A stretch of 64,000 nt of DNA. Origin: Lactarius indigo (Eukaryota > Basidiomycota > Agaricomycetes > Russulales > Russulaceae). The stretch covers positions 1-64,000 of the forward strand of contig JAFKAC010000113.1 in assembly GCA_025766275.1 (NCBI GenBank), read 5' to 3'. The translations under genes were made by a program, and so were the position numbers. The notes under the pieces were generated by a model. The model ran no database searches, was not told the origin of the DNA, and saw only the letters and a program-made list of their open reading frames with translations. Shown here piece after piece: positions 1-10,758 of this stretch (position 1 is the stretch's first letter; each line of letters begins with the position of its first letter).

Positions 1-706
1 GATGGACTCTGCCATTAGGTTCTTCACATCAAGAGAAATTTTGGCAAACAAGCAGGAGCTCATTGAGCCCCAGTCACAGCCGGGGCATGCTGTGTGGGCA
101 GCAAGACAAAGCGCTATGTGGAGTTCAATGGCTGTCCAGGCGGGGTCCAAGTTTACTGCTTGCTTAAGAGTGACCCACCTCCTGAGTTTGCCAAGGTCCT
201 ACTACAGCCAAAAACGAGTAGATAAAATTATTCAAATACATACAGTAATCTCAACTAGTCGTTGGTAGTCATTGGGGTTAAATATTGGCAGCATCTAATG
301 GCAAGTTGGGCTTGTTTCTATCTACTAAAAGGGAAGCCATGTAGACAGTGGAATCGCTGCTGATGACGTTGTATTGGCCAATAGCTGGCAGGGAACTGGC
401 AACAACATCCTCACATGGGCCCACAGAACCCATCGTGTTGACCCAAAGTTGTTAGGAGAGCTCCGAGTGTAGGCTGATGGGTTGAGCTGCCGAGCAACAC
501 CTCATATGGGCCTATAGTCTCTGTCTATGGTCACCCATTGGCCATAGAACCCATTGCGCTGGTCCAAAGTTGTCGGGAGAGCTGCCGAGCATGGTCCCAG
601 GATCACGTGTATGATTTGGCAGCGTAACCCTACCTTAGATTATTAGGACTCATAGGCAGCTTCCAAAGGCAATATCACACTCCATTCACGTTACACACTA
701 CATACT
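1..706. other. Host repeat sequence, no supportable gene
   Basis: A short open stretch at 2-268 shifts frame near residue 33 and matches nothing I recognise, so I do not call a gene. Positions 425-467 and 546-589 are a diverged direct repeat of about 43 bp (agaaccc...gagctgccgag). The motifs GGGCC(C/T)A and GCTGCCGA in this stretch recur in the minisatellite regions at 21668-23120 and 63780-64000, so this is probably part of the same host repeat landscape. Confidence 0.45.
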
Positions 707-1396
707 ATGTCAGCTGAAACAGGCACCTCTATATTAGATGCTGTGCTCACCTGCATCGGCGAGAGAATATCCTCTATCTTGCTCAACTCTGCCGATAAAG
801 ATGAAAAGTATATCGCCAGCTTACACAATGAAGTGGCAAGCATTAATTTTCCATCTAAAACAAGTGGAACACATTCTGATCAGAATTTGGATTTAGCTTG
901 CTGCCATATGGGTCACTGGCCTTTTATCGTCTAGCGGCAGCCCCCTCATGTGCCAGAGGCAGTCAGGATTGCCTTTCACCATTTTTCGGACATCAGGAAC
1001 CCGGCATCCTATGCAGCACATGATGCGGACCAGAGGCTGAAATGCAAGATTGAGGCATTAGCCATTCCACGATTTAAACTTACGGAGTGGTGGAAAATTG
1101 GAGAAGGGTGACTATGAAAGAACCATTTGATGTCCGCGATGAGTTAGTAGCAGAGTTGTTGCGTTCTCTAGAGATGGTATGCACCCTGCTTCATTTACAA
1201 GTCCTCAAAGTAACTGGAACTGCAGCAGGAAGCTAGCTCAAGTCTTCGCACTAGGGTAACAGAGGGGTTCAAACAAGCTCGGCAGCTGTCCAAGAATATC
1301 GAGAGCTGCCGCGATTCCATTTATCACATGTTCGATGATACTTATCGCAGTTTTGAGGCAGAGGCTATTCGTTTGGAGAATGAAAACTCTGGTTGA
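707..1396 (+). pseudogene. Degenerate coiled-coil protein gene, unknown
   Basis: An ATG at 707 opens 75 codons (MSAETGTSILDAV...) and stops at 932-934. Two further protein-like segments follow in other frames: one at about 933-1110 with AVRIAFHHFSDIRNPASY, and one ending at 1396 with QLSKNIESCRDSIYHMF and ENENSG. The last is rich in heptad-like E/K/R/L residues and looks like a coiled coil. The pieces read as one protein interrupted by frameshifts or unresolved introns. I do not recognise the family. It resembles in style, but not clearly in sequence, the coiled-coil gene at 19990-21657. Confidence 0.35.
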
Positions 1397-1430
1397 TGAT
1401 TACTGTAGTTCTACACATCACAGAATATGA

Positions 1431-1610
1431 TTACAGCTGCCGATCCTCCCCAATGAAGGCGTCTGCCATAACCATCTCATTGTCCAAATCACGCAGAAGT
1501 TCCTCCAATAGTTCGATCTTCTCTGATTGCTTATCTTTCAGGAGGTTAGCTCGATCTCTGGCAATTGAAAGCCATCGCGGAGAGACACCCTTTGGAGGAT
1601 CCGGATTGTT
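1431..1610 (-). pseudogene. 3' end of a coiled-coil ORF, unknown
   Basis: Minus-strand frame of about 59 codons ending in TAA at 1431-1433. It reads PDPPKGVSPRWLS, then a charged helical stretch (KDKQSEKIELLEELLRDLD) and ends GEDRQL. The upstream side closes with an in-frame TAA, so either an intron is missed or the gene is broken. It converges on the plus-strand remnant at 707-1396. Function unknown. Confidence 0.3.
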
Positions 1611-1729
1611 TTAGCTGATGTCAATCAGATGACACTTGAGTTACCTTGTCAATGAGCTTTCCAATCACAGGTTGTAAGAGTGTCACACTTTTCGGGACCT
1701 CGCTGAAACCTTCGGCATCTGCTGTTGGG

Positions 1730-2175
1730 TGTAACGCCGTCACAGCGTTAGCTCGACTTGAGCTCGGTAAAGGCGACCTTGACAACTTAGCTGGTCACGC
1801 CCTGGGGCGTATGGCACGAAGGCTTTTCTAGAAGTTCGAAGACTCTAGTATAACTGCGGCCCTGCTCCTAGAACAGAGGCAAAGGAAGACGGAGACAAGA
1901 AGTGACGATTGAAGAAGACCAAGATGGCTCATCCTGGTCTTCCGCAGCTATCTTAAATACAAGAAGAGCAGGCTTTCAAGCGCTGCTATGAGTCACCGTA
2001 TCGTAGCGTCCAACGTATCGCGTAAGTACCGCAATCCTAATACTACTACTACTTGTACTAGGATCGAGTCATCCCAAACTCCTAACTCCTATGTAAACTC
2101 CGAGTCCGTGACTAATATACCTTACAGCCGTAGTCACAACCGGTACAGTAAGGGTCCAATACGAAAACCGTAACA
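1730..2175 (-). repeat. GypA 3' LTR
   Basis: Reads TGTAACGCCGTC...CCGTAACA on the plus strand, with TG...CA ends, and is nearly identical to 8924-9370. It contains the TATTTAAG box and the inverted repeat AAGACCAAGAT (1915-1925) found in the 5' copy. Confidence 0.92.
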
Positions 2176-2190
2176 TCACCCCCTTTTCAG
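2176..2190 (-). promoter_or_regulatory. GypA polypurine tract (plus-strand primer)
   Basis: Element-sense CTGAAAAGGGGGTGA directly abuts the start of the 3' LTR. GypD has the same tract and GypC almost the same. Confidence 0.85.
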
Positions 2191-2215
2191 CGTGAGTCCC
2201 CAGACTCACCGAAAG

Positions 2216-5200
2216 TCCCTCGCCGTCCACGTGGACTGCTCGTCACTAATCCGCTCGAAGACGTTAGCCCTCTCCAGACGATAGATGCAGTCCCGCTTGT
2301 CGTCCCTCGCCGATAGTCGCATCGCCTGAAGCTGGCGAATGCGAGCTGCAAGCCGCTCTTCTTCGTACGCGGCTGCTCGATAACGTCACCTCCGCAGTCA
2401 GGGACTCGTCCCCGATGCGGTTAAGTGCGCGATCGTGATTTTGTCGGAGGCGAGGATGACCAAGTCCTCGTGGGCGATGAAGGCGCGTCCCGCAGCCGAT
2501 AGCATTGGATGGGCGTAGAGGGGTTTGCCGTAGAGATGAGGGGATCCGGGAATGAGTCCCAGCACAAAAGGGTTCGCACCTCCGACGATCTGACATGACT
2601 GGCATTCCTCTCTATGCCGTCGGGTCCGGTGATTGGGAAGTGAACGTAATGGGGCTGTCGATTCGCCCTGAACCCTCAGGCGCAAGGACCTGCGCGGGTC
2701 GTCGTCGTGCGTAATGGGGGTGTGAAGTGCGACGCCGGGCAGTCGCACACGTCCTCGAGACATGGGGGTTCCGTCGGTGTGAACGAGCCATGGGGTGATT
2801 CGGGGATTAGTAGGGTGGCTGTGCGTTCGAAGGAGGGGGTGTCTGACCGGGTAGTAATCCTCGTCGTCAGCGTGAGCTTCGTCGTTAGGGAGCGCTGCCT
2901 GTGCTGCCGTAACTCGCTCAATCTCCTCTGCGCTAAGCGCAGTTGTTCGTCGGCCCATCCTTCGCCACTCTCCGCCAGTCCTCCGCTGCTTCTAACTCCT
3001 GTTGGGTCTTCGAGGGGACGGTCGGCAGGGAGAATTCCCCTCGTGCCGATGAGGTCGTCACCTGGGGGGATAATGGCAACGGGTTCTCGATTGCCGTTGT
3101 CGTCTCTGAAGATGTGAGCGACGGCATGCTGCTGCTCGTCGTCGGGCTGGTGAGTCGGGTCGGGGAACCTCTGTAAGACATTAGCCCATTCTTGAGCGGT
3201 GATATGCCCCGCTCGCATGTTTGCAGGTGTGTACGGAGTGAGCTGGACCTGTTGAACCACGGTTTCTTCTTCGTCGTTTCGATGAGTTGGCGGCGTCTTG
3301 TGCGACTTGGTCGAGGAGGATCGCTGTGGTGACATGTCTGAGAGGAGAAGTGGGCATAGACGTCTGGTGGATCGGAGGTGAGAGGGATACTCTCCTTGGT
3401 TGTCCATGGGCTGGCTTTTAAGGATCGCACACCCGTCCGGCCCTCTTGATACGCCTTGATTGCGTCTGGTGCAAATACGTCATCTTTGTCGACCCACTGA
3501 TTCTCCGAGTCCGAGTAACCCTTCCATTTGATGAGGTACTGGAGCTTTTTGCGGCGGCCGAAATGCCGCGAGTCTAGAATGGCCTCGACTTCATATTCCT
3601 CCTCTCCTTCCACAAGATCCGGCGGTGGTCGTGGAAAGTTTTCGCCATGAAAGGCCGTTCGTTTGTATGGCGTGAGAAGATCAATGTGAAACACTGGATG
3701 GATGCTCCACTGTGTGGGAAGTTCGAGGCGGTAGTTGTATGGGGACATCACCTGTACTACTTTAAATGGTCCGTGGCGTCGCGCCGCCAATTTCGCTGTG
3801 GGTTGATTGGTCCGTAGATGCCTTCCTTCCAGCCACACTTGATCGCCAACTTGATAGCGTGGAGTATCTTTGTGCCGAACCCAGCTGTCTTGTGCCTTTT
3901 TGATAAGGTCTTGGGCAAGCCGACGTGCCTCCTTCAATTGTGTTAGTCTGGTGATCACGTTTGGGATTGGAGATGGCTTATCCGTCCAATCGGCAGTCGG
4001 GTTGTATCCCATCAGAAGCATGAATGGCGATTGTTTCGTGTGTTCATGGGGCCAATTGTTGTGAGCGAATTCTGCTATTGGGAGGTATGCCGCCCAATTA
4101 TCTTGACGCTCGTTGGCCCAGAATCGTAGGTATTGTTCAAGCCACTGATTGGTCCGTTCCGACTGCCCATCCGTGCGCGGATGATAAGCCGTGGAGATGT
4201 TCTGTTGGATGCCCAATATACGGCATACTTCTTGTGTGAATTTGGAGGTAACCGGGGGTCCCGGTCACTGATAACTTTACGCGGTAATCCGAATCGTTTG
4301 AACACGTGATTGACGTACAGAATGGCGGTCCCTTCTGCTGTGATCTCTTCGTTACAGGGAATAAATATGGATGCCTTGCTGCAATCATGGTCAGTAACGG
4401 TTAAAATGCTGTCGTATGACTGTGAGATCGGCAGTTTGGTGATAAAGTCAAGGGCAATGGTATGGAAAGGGGGGCGTCTTTGGCAGCGGTGATTGGGTGT
4501 AGTGGTGCACGGGTTGGTCTTGTATTGACCTTGATCCGCTGGCATCAGCACATCCTGTAACGTATTCATACACGTCTCGGCGGATACTTGGCCACCAGTG
4601 GTGTCGCTCTACGATCCGTTGTGTCCTGCTTATCCCAGGATGTCCGTGTACCGGTGGATCATGGTGGTCCTGTATAATGGCCCGGTACGCTGCCATGGGT
4701 CCTGTGACCACCAGTCGTCCGTCTTTGTACCATTCTCCCTCTATCTTTTTGAGGCGATGGGCGTCGACCCAGGTTTTGACTATGGCGGGATCTTGTCGTC
4801 GTCTCGGTGGTTGCATCATAGGATGTATTTCCAACGTACGCGCGCGTTAGTGGCTCGTATGAATACTTCTGGGGGTAACGACCACACCTTGGTTGTCTCC
4901 TTCTCCTTGGTCATAGTCCGGCCGTCTTGATAATGCATCCGCTCTTCCATTGTTCTTCCCTTTGATGTGGTGGATCTCGAAATCGTACTCCATTAACTCC
5001 AGTACTTCTCGGGCAACCCGTCGACTGATCTTTTGCGGGGTCTTCCAGTACTGGAGATTGAGGTGGTCCGAGAATATTTTGATTTTGTGTGGAGATCCTG
5101 CGAGTAGGGGTCTCCAGTGGCGAAGAGCTTTGACGATGGCAAGGAGTTCTAGGTCGTAGATATCGTAGTTTCGTTCTGCTTCGTTCAGCGTCGCCGAATA

Positions 5201-6929
5201 GTATCCTATGGGGTGCTTGCGACCGTCATTTTTCTTTTGCAAGAGTACTGCACCCACCGTGAACCCCGACGCGTCGACCTCTAGCTCAAACTGGTCTTGT
5301 AAATTGGGGTGCGCTAATACCGGTTCTTCGGTTACGAGTCGCTTGAGGGTCTTAAAGGCCCGATCTTCCTCGTCTCCCCACTTCCACTCGGCATCTTTCC
5401 TTGTTAACTGGTTGAGTGGTCGTGCATGGGTTGCGAAACCTCGGATGAAAAGACGGTAAAAGTTGCAAAAGCCCAAGAATGATCGTACGTCCCTGACCTT
5501 GGTTGGTGTTGGCCAGTCTCTGATACCGCGAACTTTTACCGGGTCCATACGCGTTACCCCCTTTCAAGGATTACCCCCAGGTAATCCATCCGAGGTTGGT
5601 GGAAGAGGCATTTTTCAAGCTTGAAATAGAGGTCGTGTTCTTGAGCAACGCGGAGAACATCTGTTACCGCAGCAATGTGGTCGGCGGACGTAGAACCTTC
5701 GCGCGTGGCTATGCCGATGTCGTCCATGTAGACGTGAATAACGGTTCCGCGGAGTTCGTGTTTTGCAATGGTATCACGGTAGATGTGGTTCATCATTGTT
5801 TGGAAGGTGGCTGGCGAGTTGGTAAGACCGAAGAACATGACCGTTGGCTCAAAAAGGCCAAATTTGGTTTTGAAGGCCGCCTTTTCTTGGTCACCGTCCC
5901 GTATGCGGATGTTGTTGTACCCCCAGCGGATGTCGAGCTTCGTATAGATGTGGGCGTTGCTAAGGTCGTAGATGAGGTCTTGAATCAGGGGGAGTGGGTA
6001 TTGATTTCGTATGGTATATGAGTTGATTGTACGATAGTCCTGCACGGGGCATAGTTTTCCGTCCTTCTTTTTAACGAAAAGAACGAGGATGCGTACGGGG
6101 AGATGGAGGGTCTTAAGTACCCTTGCTGCAGTTTCTCATCTAGGAACTCCTTAAGCTTCCCTTCTTCTTCTTGCGTTAGCGGGTATATCTTGCAGTCTAA
6201 TGCCGAAGGAGTGTTGGGTTTGAAGTCTATTGCGTGATCCCATGGCCTGGCGGGGGGAAATCGTTGTGATGCTTCTTCGCTGAAGAGTTGTTGAAAAGCG
6301 TGGTAGACTGCCGGCAGTTCCACGGGTTCTTCCTGTTGCTTCGCTTGGATGGCTAATTCTGTAGATGTAGTTGCTCGCAAGTACATGTCCTCCTCGTCTA
6401 ATTCGAGGGTTATGGCCTCCTTTTCATCGTTAGTAAGGGTGGTCGCAATGACGGTATGTCGGTTCAGACTGTCCTGCGTGCTGATCACGACCGGCATAAC
6501 CTCCTCGTGTATGACCGCGTCTCGCCAATTGATAGTTGGCTCGTAGGTCGCCAACCAAGGGTACCCTAGAACGATTTCTTCGCTTCCAAGATTTGTGACG
6601 AGGAACCGCATGGTTCTGTGGTACCCATTGGCGTATACGTCTAGGTCGGTGAAGTGAGTGATGGACCCAGCTTTATTTTCCGTGCTGTCTATATTCCAGA
6701 CTTTTCGTGGTCGGTTTAATTGCTGGACCCCTATGCCCATTTTCTTGATAAAATTCGGGTGTATAAAGTTGTCGGTGGCCCCCGAATCCACCAATGCTCT
6801 TATGTCGGCCATTCGGTAATTCGTGCGAATCGAGACTGGAATTCGAAGAGAACGAAAGCGCGTCATGATTACAGAATTACAGTTTAAAGCCCTCACCCAG
6901 GCCGATGGGTTCAGGCGTTCCGAAAACCC
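2216..6929 (-). pseudogene. pol: GypA Pol polyprotein (PR-RT-RH-IN-chromodomain-C-terminal module), frameshifted
   Basis: Read in the -1 frame from the slippery site at 6923-6929. Domains in order: aspartic protease with VDSGATDNF near 6790; reverse transcriptase with VYMDDIGIA near 5725; RNase H (about 4900-5300); integrase with a zinc-binding region near 4580-4680 and the catalytic core between about 4075 and 4500; chromodomain around 3480-3610; then the module shared with GypC and GypD, ending RDFR-stop at 2216-2218. Breaks in frame occur near 6060, 5550, 4840, 4500-4560, 4230, and several times in 2400-3400, so no full-length Pol can be made. Length and order match an intact sister, GypC. 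Confidence 0.85.
6890..6929 (-). promoter_or_regulatory. GypA -1 ribosomal frameshift signal at the gag/pol overlap
   Basis: On the minus strand the slippery heptamer G-GGT-TTT (6923-6929) is in the gag zero frame. Six nucleotides later a stem-loop begins: GCCT-GA-ACCC pairs with GGGT-G-AGGGC around an 8-nt loop (6890-6916). The gag stop TGA (6911-6913) lies inside the stem. Slipping one base back enters the Pol frame exactly. The same arrangement is present in GypB, GypC and GypD. Confidence 0.7.
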
Positions 6930-8902
6930 TCTTTCCCCCATAGATCCTGCAATATCAGATCTTTTACTTCGTCGGGCGCGTTTGCAACTCCGGTGAGCCA
7001 TTCCTTGGCTCGTTCCTCGGCTGTTTTGCTAGTCGAGGCGGCCTGTATCTGGGCTGGTGGGGATTCTTGCGTGTAGTAGTCAGTTTCCGTCGTCCGGACG
7101 TTGGAAGGTCCGGGGTTTTGTGGTTGCCATTGTCGTGGCTGTCTGGGATGGGGGCAGTTTCGTGAGAGATGCCCGGGCATGTGGCAGTTATAACACAACA
7201 CTGTCCTTAGGTCTCGTCGGGACCCCCCTCGTCCTCGTCCTCTGGCTCCTGGTCCTCCCCTTGGTGGGAAGGGGGGTAAGCCGGTATACGGCGGCTTGCT
7301 GTAGTCGATTTCTTCCGATCCTGCTAGTCGCGCCTTTGTTCGGTCTGCGGAAGTGTCCATTGCCCACGGGTTAGCGAGATTTTGGGGGACGGTCCATCCA
7401 GCATTGCCCGTCTTTTTGGGTTTGGTGTCCTTGTATTCATCCACTTGCGCGCGGATATGGATGTAGTTACGCTGCCTCCGGAGTGTTGCTCGTTTCCACT
7501 CGTCGAATGTTTCTGGTTCGTCCAGATCGTAGGTTTTCTCGTAGAGTTTCTTAGGCAACCCCTTTGTGAAGAGGTCGATTGTTTGGGGGTCGTTGAGACG
7601 GTACCCGGCTTTCCTGGCGGCTTCTTCAAACTCATTGACGTACTTGTCAATGTCCCCATCAACCATCTTGAGCCCTTTTCTAAGAAGCGCTTGAGCTTGC
7701 TCTCGTTCGAGGGTATTGACGAACCTTTGGTTAAATCCTTCTGCTACCCCGCGTTCCAAAGGTCGCGTGTATGTTGCTCTATCCCGTTGTATCTGTCGGT
7801 TGAGCCACTTGAGGTACGAAAGTACCCATTCGCTGACTGATACCCCTTTTATGTAGGACAGGAAAAGGAGGCTTCGTCGATAGTCGTTGCGCATGACGGA
7901 GGTGTCGAGATTCATTCCCCAATACACGTGCCATTGCGTGAGGAATGAGTCCACTTTAGTACGGTCTCCGTCGAAGATGGTAGGGGGTTCACCGGTTAGC
8001 TTTTCGTGTCCGTGTCCTCCCCCTCCTGCACCGCCACCACCGCCACCTCCGCCTCCTCCTCCTGGGGGTCCTCCTCCTGGTGGGTTATTTGGGAGGTCAG
8101 GCGGGTTCCCCCCTCTTCCTGGGCGTCGGGGAAAGTCGTCTCCTGGTGGTCCTCCCCATCCTGGTGGAGGGTCTAGCGGTAGTTCTCGTCTTCCTCCATC
8201 CCCTGATGGAGGGTCTCCTTGGTCGGGTCCGATGGCCCGAAAGATTGCTGCGTCATCTGCTGTCATGCGATGCCCCGTTTCAGGGTTGATGGGCATGAGG
8301 TTTTGTTGCGACTCTTGTCTGATTGCTTCGACAGCTTCTCGCGTCGTTTGTTCTCTGACGGCCATGATTTCTTCGGCCGTCATGGTGGTGGTTGCCATTT
8401 CTGCTGCTGGTGATCGTACGTGAATGACTTCTGGGGTTTCTGAGATGTGTAGAGACTCAGCTCGTTGGATGGTGTATTGCTCGATAGGTCCGACACTCGC
8501 AGGTTGTCCTTCCTCACTTTGTTCTTCTTCGGTTTCTTTGCTAACCGCTTCTCCAGTGGAATGTTCTCGCAATTGGCCGTCAATAGGTCCCCAATCGGCC
8601 CGTGAGTTAAGTTCGCGTGCGTCTATGTCGCACTGGTATTGTCTTCCTGCTGGTCTGACGGCGTCCCAGCGGTGGTCTATGGGGTTCCACGTAACTTCTA
8701 CCCAACACAGGTGATTGAAATTGAACTCAACAGGTCTGAACCTTGTAGGTCCGTTGAACTCTACAAAGTATCCGGTCTCGTCTCCTCGGTCTCTCCACCT
8801 GGCTGCTCCTAGGAATCGAGTTGGTACGTTGCGATCCCCTCTTCGGTCTAGATGGTAAGGACGGAAGCTCGTCCACTGGTCTCTGGTATTGACGGTCGCC
8901 AC
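6911..8902 (-). CDS. gag: GypA Gag polyprotein (663 codons, intact)
   Basis: Structural Gag. Residues 1-110 form a conserved domain (TRDQWTSFRPY...GYFVEFN...CDIDARELNSRADWGP) shared with GypB-D. After it come an acidic linker, a Pro/Gly-rich tract with a long poly-Gly run (8030-8070), a capsid-like helical region (WHVYWGMNLD...) and one CCHC zinc knuckle, CYNCHMPGHLSRNC, near 7170-7210. The frame ends WGKEGFRNA-stop. No in-frame ATG lies between the upstream TAA in the LTR and the conserved N-terminal domain. The first plausible codon is GTG (8900-8902) followed by GCG, and the first internal Met is about 167 residues in. Start therefore uncertain, domain order certain. Confidence 0.88.
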   Translation of the reverse strand: MATVNTRDQWTSFRPYHLDRRGDRNVPTRFLGAARWRDRGDETGYFVEFNGPTRFRPVEFNFNHLCWVEVTWNPIDHRWDAVRPAGRQYQCDIDARELNSRADWGPIDGQLREHSTGEAVSKETEEEQSEEGQPASVGPIEQYTIQRAESLHISETPEVIHVRSPAAEMATTTMTAEEIMAVREQTTREAVEAIRQESQQNLMPINPETGHRMTADDAAIFRAIGPDQGDPPSGDGGRRELPLDPPPGWGGPPGDDFPRRPGRGGNPPDLPNNPPGGGPPGGGGGGGGGGGAGGGGHGHEKLTGEPPTIFDGDRTKVDSFLTQWHVYWGMNLDTSVMRNDYRRSLLFLSYIKGVSVSEWVLSYLKWLNRQIQRDRATYTRPLERGVAEGFNQRFVNTLEREQAQALLRKGLKMVDGDIDKYVNEFEEAARKAGYRLNDPQTIDLFTKGLPKKLYEKTYDLDEPETFDEWKRATLRRQRNYIHIRAQVDEYKDTKPKKTGNAGWTVPQNLANPWAMDTSADRTKARLAGSEEIDYSKPPYTGLPPFPPRGGPGARGRGRGGSRRDLRTVLCYNCHMPGHLSRNCPHPRQPRQWQPQNPGPSNVRTTETDYYTQESPPAQIQAASTSKTAEERAKEWLTGVANAPDEVKDLILQDLWGKEGFRNA

Positions 8903-8910
8903 AATGAATG

Positions 8911-8921
8911 ATCTTGGTCTT
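8911..8921 (-). promoter_or_regulatory. GypA primer-binding site, self-primer type
   Basis: Element-sense AAGACCAAGAT, 2 nt after the end of the 5' LTR. It is the exact reverse complement of the predicted first 11 nt of the element RNA (starting at 9120), as in Tf1/sushi self-primed elements. It is not an obvious tRNA 3'-end complement. Confidence 0.75.
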
Positions 8922-8923
8922 AA

Positions 8924-9370
8924 TGTAACGCCGTCACAGCGTTAGCTCGACTTGAGCTCGGTAAAGGCGACCTTGACAACTTAGCTGGTCACGCCCTGGG
9001 GCGTATGGCACGAAGGCTTTGTCTAGAAGTTCGAAGACTCTAGTATAACTGCGGCCCTGCTCCTAGAACAGAGGCAAAGGAAGACGGAGACAAGAAGTGA
9101 CGATTGAAGAAGACCAAGATGGCTCATCCTGGTCTTCCGCAGCTATCTTAAATACAAGAAGAGCAGGCTTTCAAGCGCTGCTATGAGTCACCGTATCGTA
9201 GCGTCCAACGTATCGCGTAAGTACCGCAATCCTAATACTACTACTACTTGTACTAGGATCGAGTCATCCCAAACTCCTAACTCCTACGTAAACTCCGAGT
9301 CTGTGACTAATATACCTTACAGCCGTAGTCACAACCGGTACAGTAAGGGTCCAATACGAAAACCGTAACA
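8924..9370 (-). repeat. GypA 5' LTR
   Basis: 447 bp with TG...CA ends, the partner of 1730-2175. R is predicted to begin at 9120. Confidence 0.92.
9109..9154 (-). promoter_or_regulatory. GypA core promoter with inverted repeat across the start site
   Basis: TATTTAAG (9154 to 9147) lies 34 nt upstream of the predicted start at 9120. GAAGACCAAGAT (9109-9120) and ATCcTGGTCTTC (9126-9137, plus strand) form an inverted repeat with a 5-nt loop and one mismatch. U3 thus ends in a copy of the PBS sequence and R starts with its complement. Confidence 0.6.
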
Positions 9371-10056
9371 TGGGCCGGAGGGTCCCACCATTCCTTGCTG
9401 GTGTTGACCCACATCAGACTCCATTCCATTGAGGAGTTTGACCCCATTCCAGAATGCAGATCGCATCTATAGGCATCGGCTCAGTGTTCTAGTAAAGCAT
9501 TAGTTTTGATACACACACCGCCTCCTTGAAGCTGTTCTCCTCTGACTCATAGACACCTTGTTTCATCTCTGAGGACTTCCCCTGCATGGTTGATAGATTG
9601 TTGATCGGATATCAGCAGATGTCCCTCACAGTATGACGTCATAAGCGCTTATGTACACATGCGGATCTATGAATCTGAAACAAGTTGCATGGGGTGGCAA
9701 CAATCTATATCCCCTTCTAATTAGTTGGAACAGGCCAAAAGCAAGAGAACTGCCGGGTTAGACATGAGAGCTGCCGGGATAGACACATGAGCTGCCGAGC
9801 TGGATACAAGAGCTGCCGGGTTAGACACGGGCATAGGCCAGCCATATGTTTGTGTTTTGACTGCTGGCTGAACAAATTAAGCCCACGCAAGCAGCACGCA
9901 TAACACCCAATAATCTTTCCTGAAACATCTTCTGAAACGTGCCTGTGTGGGTCAATGGAATCCATGTGTGAGCTCCCAACAAACTTGCGGCAGCCCCAAC
10001 AATATGCCGGCAAGTGAAGCGCTTGCCTGGCCCATATAGTACACCCACACACACTG
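9371..10056. other. Host spacer between GypA and GypE, with a 4-copy 21-bp tandem repeat
   Basis: No gene is supported. 9746-9830 holds four units of 21-23 bp with the core GAGCTGCCGGGTTAGACA. 10052-10056 (CACTG) is the left target duplication of GypE. Confidence 0.6.
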
Positions 10057-10743
10057 TGTGATGACTCACTGTCACTCGACAGGGGGTCACGACGAAGGCG
10101 GAGACTGGGGGCTGCGAAGGGTGTGGAGAAGAAATACAGAAGAACACAGAAGACGCGGGCTACGGCCTTGGCTCAAAGAGGAGTAGTGGCGCACGAAGAG
10201 TGGGGCACTCGAAGGAGCTGAGAGGCAAGGGGAGGATGTCACAAGTGGACAGTCTGAGGGACTGTCCGTAGAATTGCACCAGCTTATATACTACAGGGGG
10301 TGGTCTGTGCGTAGCTTTAGGGCAGGCTTAGGGCCTACCCACGGGTGCTGCGCAGTACTGCGCAAAGGAACATTCTAGAGACGTCTAACAATAGAGTCCA
10401 ATCAGAAGGGGTTTAAACATAGAACGACTGCGCCGCAGTCGATGATGCAATCTTGCGTCAGGATGGCGTGATTCCGCAGTTAATGCGGGATTTCCCGAGG
10501 AGTGGTGACTTGGTTGATTATCTTCGTTGATTGATCAACAATCAACTGTTGATAAGTACACGTGTACACAACACGTGGCTTGAGAGACGTGACTGATCAC
10601 GTGACAGATCACGTGATCGTTTGAGAACAGAATTCAAACTCCGATTCGGAATTCCCCTTTAGGAAGGTGATTACATAAGACCGGACCGACGCGGACCGGT
10701 CCTAAGCGCCCTGGAGTCACGACCGGTTTATAGGTTCGTGACA
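10057..10743 (-). repeat. GypE 3' LTR
   Basis: 687 bp, TGTGATGACTCAC...GGTTCGTGACA. A full-length relative stands alone at 61014-61700. Confidence 0.93.
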
Positions 10744-10758
10744 GTATCCCCTTTTTAG
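10744..10758 (-). promoter_or_regulatory. GypE polypurine tract
   Basis: Element-sense CTAAAAAGGGGATAC touches the 3' LTR and overlaps the Pol stop codon region. Confidence 0.8.

Larger units (their letters stand above)
1730..9370 (-). mobile_element. GypA: full-length chromodomain Ty3/gypsy retrotransposon
   Basis: The 7.64-kb element lies on the minus strand. It has two LTRs of 446-447 bp, a polypurine tract beside the left (3') LTR, a self-primer PBS beside the right (5') LTR, an intact gag and a frameshifted pol. A 4-bp TGGG follows the right LTR and precedes the left one; a clean 5-bp TSD is not visible. LTRs differ by two CpG-type substitutions and one indel over about 446 bp, so insertion is recent even though pol is broken. 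It sits inside the older host stretch that continues at 9371. Confidence 0.9.

Noticed and set aside
2..268. 88-codon ORF at the window start
   Set aside because: The second half reads better in another frame, with no family match and no start or splice evidence.
1988..2173. 61-codon ORF present in both GypA LTRs
   Set aside because: It lies on the strand opposite to element transcription in U3, and its duplication only reflects the LTR pair.
1725..9375. Perfect 5-bp target duplication for GypA
   Set aside because: Only TGGG (4 bp) matches when TG...CA ends are respected (TTGGG versus TGGGC).
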